A stretch of 10,519 nt of DNA from Desulfocapsa sp. (GTDB lineage: Bacteria > Desulfobacterota > Desulfobulbia > Desulfobulbales > Desulfocapsaceae): contig JAOZLI010000033.1 in the NCBI GenBank assembly GCA_029934915.1, positions 1 to 10,519 on the forward strand, read 5' to 3'. A program made the position numbers and the translations under genes. This document shows positions 7,130 through 10,519 of this stretch, in pieces; position 1 is the stretch's first letter; each line of letters starts with the position of its first letter. The notes beneath the pieces were generated by a model. It was given only the letters and a program-made list of their open reading frames with translations, had not been told where the DNA came from and did no database searches.

Positions 7130-7228
7130 GATACTTCAAAAAATTCTAAAATTCATTACTAACGATACTGGTGAATAATTATCACTAACCATTCCATTAC
7201 AAATTGAATTCAGAAATATCTTGACTCT
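7122..7228. repeat. 16-bp inverted repeat spanning the two divergent -35 boxes
   Basis: AGAGTCAAGATACTTC (7122-7137) is the reverse complement of GAAATATCTTGACTCT (7213-7228) at 15 of 16 positions, including a perfect 12-bp outer core. The arms are separated by 75 bases. Each arm contains TTGACT pointing outwards. This could be two copies of an operator for one regulator acting on both promoters, or duplicated promoter sequence. Confidence 0.7.
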
Positions 7229-7248
7229 CTAGAAAATAAGGGTATTTT
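7221..7248 (+). promoter_or_regulatory. Predicted rightward sigma70-like promoter of the respiratory operon
   Basis: TTGACT (7221-7226) is followed after 16 bases by TATTTT (7243-7248). Transcription would start near 7255, just before the TAAAGTGTTGC inverted repeat. The -35 box lies in the right arm of the 16-bp inverted repeat. Confidence 0.5.
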
Positions 7249-7257
7249 AGTGAAAAA

Positions 7258-7297
7258 TAAAGTGTTGCATAGTTGTCGCGCAACACTTTAGCAACAC
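7258..7297. promoter_or_regulatory. 11-bp perfect inverted repeat plus extra GCAACAC copy (operator or leader hairpin)
   Basis: TAAAGTGTTGC (7258-7268) and GCAACACTTTA (7280-7290) are perfect reverse complements separated by 11 bases. A further GCAACAC at 7291-7297 repeats the right half-site 11 bases on, close to one helical turn. The position at the expected start of the rightward transcript suits either a repressor operator or a 5' leader stem-loop. It does not match an FNR or HcpR consensus well enough to name a regulator. Confidence 0.65.
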
Positions 7298-7440
7298 ATA
7301 TTTACACATTAGTTTTAGGATGTTACGTGTTATTTAACTTTTGGCCAACATTCAGATTGAATGAGGCCTCATTTATAAAGGTGGTATTCACCACAAATAA
7401 CCACCGGCCCATTTGAACACAGCAACGTGTTTCAAGTATC

Positions 7441-7446
7441 AGGAGG
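7441..7446 (+). promoter_or_regulatory. Strong ribosome binding site of the iron-sulfur subunit gene
   Basis: AGGAGG, a near-perfect Shine-Dalgarno, lies 6 bases before the ATG at 7453 and fixes the start upstream of the Tat signal. Confidence 0.85.
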
Positions 7447-7452
7447 AGTAGA

Positions 7453-8223
7453 ATGAACATAAAAGAGTTGGAAAAGGAACAAAATGAAGGTGTGGATACA
7501 CTGCCCTCAGAAGAACGCCGTAAATTCCTGCAAATAGGACTGACGGTCACAGGCGTCTTCCTCGGAGGCACCGTATTATCGCTGGCTTCTGTAAAAAATG
7601 CCAAAGGAAGTGCAACCAATGTTGGATCGCTTCTTCCAGTAGAAGGGCAATACCCTTACACCAAACATTACAGCATGGCCATACGTCAGAACCATTGCGT
7701 AGGATGTGAAAAATGTATGGAAGCCTGCGTAGAAACAAACCATGTCCCTACCGGTCATGGTGCATGGCGCACAAAAATCCAGGAACGCGTAACTACTGTT
7801 GATGGCGTAGAAAAGCAGGAATTCAGACCAATATTGTGTAACCATTGTAACCGACCCCCATGTGTTCGTGTCTGTCCGACAAAAGCCACATACAAGGACC
7901 CAGAAACAGGCATCGTGAAAATGGATTACAGCAAATGTATTGGATGCACAACCTGTATGGCTGCATGTCCTTACAATGCCAGGTATTTCAACCACGATAA
8001 ATATGCCATCGACAAGTGTAACTTCTGCCTTGATACAAGACTTGCTGCTGGTGAGAAAGAGACAGCATGTGCTGCAGCCTGTCCTGCAAATGTACGTGTA
8101 TTTGGCGACTTAAAAGATACGAGCAGTGATGTATATAAAGTGCTTCATGAACCTGACAATAAAATCTGGGTACTGAGACCGGAAACTGGTGCATTGCCAA
8201 ATATTTACTATACCAATGCATAA
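7453..8223 (+). CDS. Tat-exported four-cluster [4Fe-4S] ferredoxin subunit (NrfC/PsrB/DsrO-like)
   Basis: Electron-transfer subunit of 256 residues. The N terminus carries a twin-arginine signal (ERRKFLQIG, R22/R23) and a hydrophobic stretch to about residue 47, implying folded export to the periplasm. Sixteen cysteines fall into four cluster-binding groups: C82/85/88/92, C129/132/137/141, C162/165/168/172, and C189/192/206/210. This is the DmsB/NrfC/PsrB arrangement that wires a membrane quinone subunit to a partner. The gene leads a three-gene operon with a nonaheme cytochrome (73 bases on) and an NrfD-like membrane protein. The likely role is to relay electrons between NrfD and the cytochrome. 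The exact subfamily (DsrO, CbcT-like or other) cannot be settled by reading, since no catalytic partner gene is present. Confidence 0.9.
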   Translation: MNIKELEKEQNEGVDTLPSEERRKFLQIGLTVTGVFLGGTVLSLASVKNAKGSATNVGSLLPVEGQYPYTKHYSMAIRQNHCVGCEKCMEACVETNHVPTGHGAWRTKIQERVTTVDGVEKQEFRPILCNHCNRPPCVRVCPTKATYKDPETGIVKMDYSKCIGCTTCMAACPYNARYFNHDKYAIDKCNFCLDTRLAAGEKETACAAACPANVRVFGDLKDTSSDVYKVLHEPDNKIWVLRPETGALPNIYYTNA

Positions 8224-8282
8224 AATACGCGTTCACAGGAAAATACAACAACGCGGTTACTCACCATATTCCGGATAGATTT

Positions 8283-8287
8283 AGGAG
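8283..8287 (+). promoter_or_regulatory. Ribosome binding site of the nonaheme cytochrome gene
   Basis: AGGAG lies 9 bases before the ATG at 8297. The preceding spacer also has a weak inverted repeat, CGCGTT (8228-8233) with AACGCG (8250-8255). Confidence 0.7.
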
Positions 8288-8296
8288 ATTATACAA

Positions 8297-9226
8297 ATGA
8301 ATAAAAATTTCGCTATGGCGCTCGGTGCTTCCATACTAACCGGCAGCTTCCTGCTGGTCAGTCAGGCAACAGCGACAGAAGATTATGATGCAAAAGCCTT
8401 TGGACCAGAAAGCCCCATCGTTTGGGACACACCTACAAAAGTAACCTTTACACACAGTACACATACTGAAGATTTAGGCCTGGAGTGCAGCGAATGTCAC
8501 GATGACATTTTTGCCATGCAGCGTGGTGTTGCAGAAAGAACAGGCAAACTGACCATGGCCTCTCTGGCAGAAGGCCAGTTTTGCGGAGCATGCCATGATG
8601 GTGACACAGCTTTTGCATCTGACACCAATTGTTCTGCCTGCCATGTTGCACCCGCAGCTGAAATAACCTGGGACGATCCCACCCTTGTTGTTTTTGGACA
8701 CAACATGCATGTTGAAGATTTAGGACTTGAATGCAGTGAATGTCATGATTCCATCTTCACCATGAAGAGTGGTGCTGCAACCGATAGCGGTACCTTTACC
8801 ATGGCTGCATTTGCAGAAGGTAAATATTGTGGAGCCTGTCACGATGGAGATGCTGCTTTTTCTGCAAACTCAGACTGTGGCACATGCCACACCTTGCCAA
8901 ACGATCCCGAGCCCATGCTCTGGTCCAAACCTGTTAAGGCTGTTGTTTTCTATCATAACACCCACGTTGAAGAATATGGCCTTGATTGCGAATCCTGTCA
9001 CGATGGAACTTTTGCCATGAAGAAGGGTGCTGCAGAGCATGCAGACGATTTCACCATGGAAGCTTTGTATGCCGGTAAATACTGTGGAAAATGTCACGAT
9101 GGCGACACCGCATTTGCCTCTAACACCCTGTGCAACAGTTGTCACATTGGCGTAAAAGGATACAACAGAATGACTGGTGAGACTTCTCATGCCGATGGAC
9201 ATGGCGATGAGCATAGCGGTCATTAA
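8297..9226 (+). CDS. Periplasmic nonaheme cytochrome c made of three tandem triheme (c7-type) repeats
   Basis: Protein of 309 residues with a Sec signal peptide (cleavage probably after A26, in ATA-TEDY). Nine CxxCH heme sites start at C64, C96, C112, C146, C178, C194, C231, C263 and C279. They fall into three repeats of about 82-85 residues (about 42-116, 124-198, 208-283), each reading HxxH, C[S/E]xCH, FxMxxG, TMxxL/F, CGxCHDGDxAF, CxxCH. This pattern matches the c(7)-type triheme domain family found in deltaproteobacterial electron-transfer proteins. The HxxH pairs (H53/H56, H135/H138, H220/H223) are probable distal ligands for two hemes per repeat. The short His-rich tail (298-309) is not part of a heme motif. 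It lies between the iron-sulfur and NrfD genes and would be the operon's periplasmic electron carrier or wire. Confidence 0.93.
   Translation: MNKNFAMALGASILTGSFLLVSQATATEDYDAKAFGPESPIVWDTPTKVTFTHSTHTEDLGLECSECHDDIFAMQRGVAERTGKLTMASLAEGQFCGACHDGDTAFASDTNCSACHVAPAAEITWDDPTLVVFGHNMHVEDLGLECSECHDSIFTMKSGAATDSGTFTMAAFAEGKYCGACHDGDAAFSANSDCGTCHTLPNDPEPMLWSKPVKAVVFYHNTHVEEYGLDCESCHDGTFAMKKGAAEHADDFTMEALYAGKYCGKCHDGDTAFASNTLCNSCHIGVKGYNRMTGETSHADGHGDEHSGH
8420..9145 (+). repeat. Three tandem coding repeats of the triheme unit
   Basis: The three triheme units occupy about 8420-8644, 8666-8890 and 8918-9145. Similarity is clear in protein and visible in DNA, for example around the CxxCHDGDxAF segments (8581, 8828 and 9078). 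They reflect internal gene duplication. The second unit is about equally similar to the first and third. Confidence 0.8.
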
Positions 9227-9262
9227 AAGTCAGTAGTGACAAATTACTAATTCTTGAAAAAC

Positions 9263-9279
9263 TCAGGCAAAGCGCCTGA
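9263..9279 (+). other. Intercistronic stem-loop between cytochrome and NrfD genes
   Basis: TCAGGC (9263-9268) pairs with GCCTGA (9274-9279) around a 5-base loop. No T-tract follows, so it is unlikely to end transcription. It could protect or process the upstream cytochrome mRNA segment. Confidence 0.4.
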
Positions 9280-9293
9280 TACAATACTTGTGC

Positions 9294-9298
9294 AGGAG
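9294..9298 (+). promoter_or_regulatory. Ribosome binding site deciding the NrfD-like start
   Basis: AGGAG lies 6 bases before the ATG at 9305. This favours 9305 over an in-frame TTG at 9254, which has no comparable site and would add 17 residues partly encoded by the stem-loop. Confidence 0.75.
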
Positions 9299-9304
9299 AT
9301 CACA

Positions 9305-10495
9305 ATGGACAAAAACGCGTTAGTAGATATGTTTGCCCAGACTGAGGATACCAGTCTGGCAACTCCCGGTATGAACCGGGCTACAATTATTTTTCTTATA
9401 CTCATCGTTTTGGGCTTAGGCTGCGGTGTATTATCATTTATATTCGGACATCCAGCAATTTACAACACCTCACGTGAGTCTCCGTGGGGCATACTGATTG
9501 CGACCTATGCTTTCTGGGCTATCACTTCAACTGGACTTTGCATATACGCTGCTATTTCACACCTTTTTGGTGGAACCAAAATGGCAATCGTCAGCAACCG
9601 TATGGTATGGATGTCCATCGTTTGCATTATGGGTGCTTTCGCCACCATTGGTGTGGAAATTGCCAGCCCTCACAGAATGATCATTTACAATATTCTTTCC
9701 CCCAACCCAACATCTAATATCTGGTGGATGGGTACTCTGTATGGTTTGGCTGTTGGTTGTATGATCGTTGAATTTTTTGGTATTGTGAGTGGAATGGCTC
9801 GCATTGCAGTTGTTCTTGGAACTGCAGGTGCTATAGCCGAGGTCCTGGCAAACAGCTGCCTTGGTGGGGTTTTTGCTACACTTCCAAGTCGTCCTTATTG
9901 GTATGGTGGACAGCTTCCCATCTATTTTCTGACAGCTGCTTTTCTTTCGGGTGCCTGTGCAACAATTCTTTTCAACTGGCTTGCATTCAGAATTCGTGGT
10001 GCCGAGATGAACGATGCTGTTAAAAGTGCCATGAAAAGTGCAGGAAAAGCAATGACGATGGTTCTTATTCTCTACTCTGTCGCGACTTTCTGGCGTTTAA
10101 TCATGTACTACGTTGGTGGTGCTGAGCTTGGTCGATTGGCTGCAGGTGCGCTTATCAATGGACCGTTATCGGTCAACTTCTGGGTTATTGAAGTTACTAT
10201 CGGTCTAATTATTCCACTGTTACTTCTTATTCTTTCCCGTCTTTCGAATGTAGGTATGATGGCATTTGCAGGATTACTTGTACTTATTGGACAATTCGCA
10301 GCACGCTATGACCTTATCGTTGCTGGCTTGATGGTTCCCGCTGACCTTGGCTGGGACAATGTTGCTACCTACGGTGGTTACTATCCATCATTCTTTGAGT
10401 GGGGTGTAATTGTTGGAAGTATTAGTGTTGTCTGTTTTGGTTTTCTTTTAGGTGAACGTGTATTTGGTAAAGTATTCACTCAGAAAGAACATTAA
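9305..10495 (+). CDS. NrfD/PsrC-like integral membrane quinone-interacting subunit
   Basis: Membrane protein of 396 residues with about ten predicted hydrophobic helices, the pattern of ten-helix NrfD-superfamily members such as PsrC, DsrP and HmeB. Helices start near MNRATIIFLIL, WGILIATYAFW, RMVWMSIVCIM, WWMGTLYGLAV, ARIAVVLGTAG, QLPIYFLTAAF, AMTMVLILYSV, NFWVIEVTIGL, MMAFAGLLVLI and FEWGVIVGSIS. Family knowledge places a menaquinone/menaquinol site near the periplasmic face, with electrons passed to the partner iron-sulfur subunit. No heme b is expected in this family. Being the third gene after the iron-sulfur protein and the nonaheme cytochrome, it is the probable membrane anchor of that complex. 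The start at 9305 is chosen on its AGGAG site. No terminator is visible before the window ends. Confidence 0.92.
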   Translation: MDKNALVDMFAQTEDTSLATPGMNRATIIFLILIVLGLGCGVLSFIFGHPAIYNTSRESPWGILIATYAFWAITSTGLCIYAAISHLFGGTKMAIVSNRMVWMSIVCIMGAFATIGVEIASPHRMIIYNILSPNPTSNIWWMGTLYGLAVGCMIVEFFGIVSGMARIAVVLGTAGAIAEVLANSCLGGVFATLPSRPYWYGGQLPIYFLTAAFLSGACATILFNWLAFRIRGAEMNDAVKSAMKSAGKAMTMVLILYSVATFWRLIMYYVGGAELGRLAAGALINGPLSVNFWVIEVTIGLIIPLLLLILSRLSNVGMMAFAGLLVLIGQFAARYDLIVAGLMVPADLGWDNVATYGGYYPSFFEWGVIVGSISVVCFGFLLGERVFGKVFTQKEH

Positions 10496-10506
10496 ACAAA
10501 GGCATT

Positions 10507-10519
10507 ATGCGAAAAAAAA
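10507..10519 (+). CDS. Possible start of a further gene (only the first codons visible)
   Basis: An ATG at 10507 opens a frame (Met-Arg-Lys-Lys) that runs off the window end. AAAGG at 10498-10502 could serve as a weak ribosome binding site 4 bases away. A basic start would suit a signal peptide, but four codons are too few to call a gene with confidence. Confidence 0.25.

Larger units (their letters stand above)
7042..7452. promoter_or_regulatory. AT-rich divergent intergenic regulatory region
   Basis: This 411-base gap separates the leftward pentapeptide gene from the rightward respiratory operon. No convincing ORF or tRNA is visible. It holds a long inverted repeat carrying -35-like boxes for both directions, a second inverted repeat near the expected rightward transcript start, a small GTGA-N7-TCAC palindrome at 7171-7185, an 8-base palindrome TTGGCCAA at 7341-7348, and a short stem GTGGT/ACCAC at 7381-7394. 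The rightward leader from the predicted promoter to the ATG would be about 200 bases. Confidence 0.75.

Noticed and set aside
7171..7185. GTGA-N7-TCAC as a Crp/HcpR-type operator
   Set aside because: The known TGTGA-N6-TCACA pattern needs a 6-base spacer and flanking T/A; this site has 7 bases and different flanks, so I do not name a regulator.
7341..7348. TTGGCCAA palindrome in the leader of the respiratory operon
   Set aside because: An isolated 8-base palindrome with no second copy or known consensus; chance occurrence is plausible.
9254..9304. TTG start giving 17 extra residues on the NrfD-like protein
   Set aside because: No ribosome binding site precedes it and the extra segment covers a stem-loop; the ATG at 9305 has AGGAG at ideal spacing.
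7453..10495. Assignment as the dsrOPJ part of the sulfite-reduction Dsr complex
   Set aside because: DsrJ is a small triheme cytochrome and the genes normally sit with dsrMK. Here the cytochrome has nine hemes and neither dsrM nor dsrK is present.

Overview
This 10.5 kb window has moderate GC content with AT-rich gaps between genes. It looks like part of a chromosome from an anaerobic, respiring Gram-negative bacterium. The closest fit is the former Deltaproteobacteria (Desulfobacterota), perhaps Desulfobulbales-like. That placement is an inference from three traits seen together: a CheA-receiver hybrid kinase, a periplasmic multiheme cytochrome built from triheme (c7-type) repeats, and an NrfD/PsrC-type quinone-interacting module. 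No rRNA or other marker gene is present to confirm it.

Region 1 (1-5511, + strand) is a chemotaxis-type cluster in the order cheA (5' end outside the window), cheW, cheB, cheR, then a stand-alone response regulator with a C-terminal coiled coil. cheW and cheB overlap by one base (TAATG). A hairpin with a T-tract covers the cheB stop codon just ahead of cheR, and cheR lacks a good Shine-Dalgarno sequence. The genes supply a histidine kinase, its coupling protein, the receptor methylesterase and methyltransferase, and two receivers as possible outputs. No receptor (MCP) gene is in view, so the output (flagella, pili or another process) cannot be read from the window.

Region 2 (5524-7041, - strand) is one convergent gene for an exported protein. 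It has two pentapeptide-repeat blocks, each preceded by a CxxC motif, separated by a long acidic linker that contains an internal 70-residue duplication.

Region 3 (7042-7452) is a 411-bp AT-rich divergent regulatory region. A 16-bp inverted repeat (15 of 16 matching) places matched TTGACT -35 boxes on both strands. An 11-bp perfect inverted repeat with an extra GCAACAC copy lies just downstream of the rightward promoter.

Region 4 (7453-10495, + strand) is a three-gene respiratory operon: a Tat-exported protein with four [4Fe-4S] sites, a periplasmic nonaheme cytochrome c (three tandem triheme repeats), and a ten-helix NrfD/PsrC-like membrane protein. Together they would move electrons between the menaquinone pool and periplasmic carriers. 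There is no molybdopterin or other catalytic subunit, so this looks like a quinone:cytochrome electron conduit and not a complete terminal reductase. The last 13 bases may hold the start of another gene.
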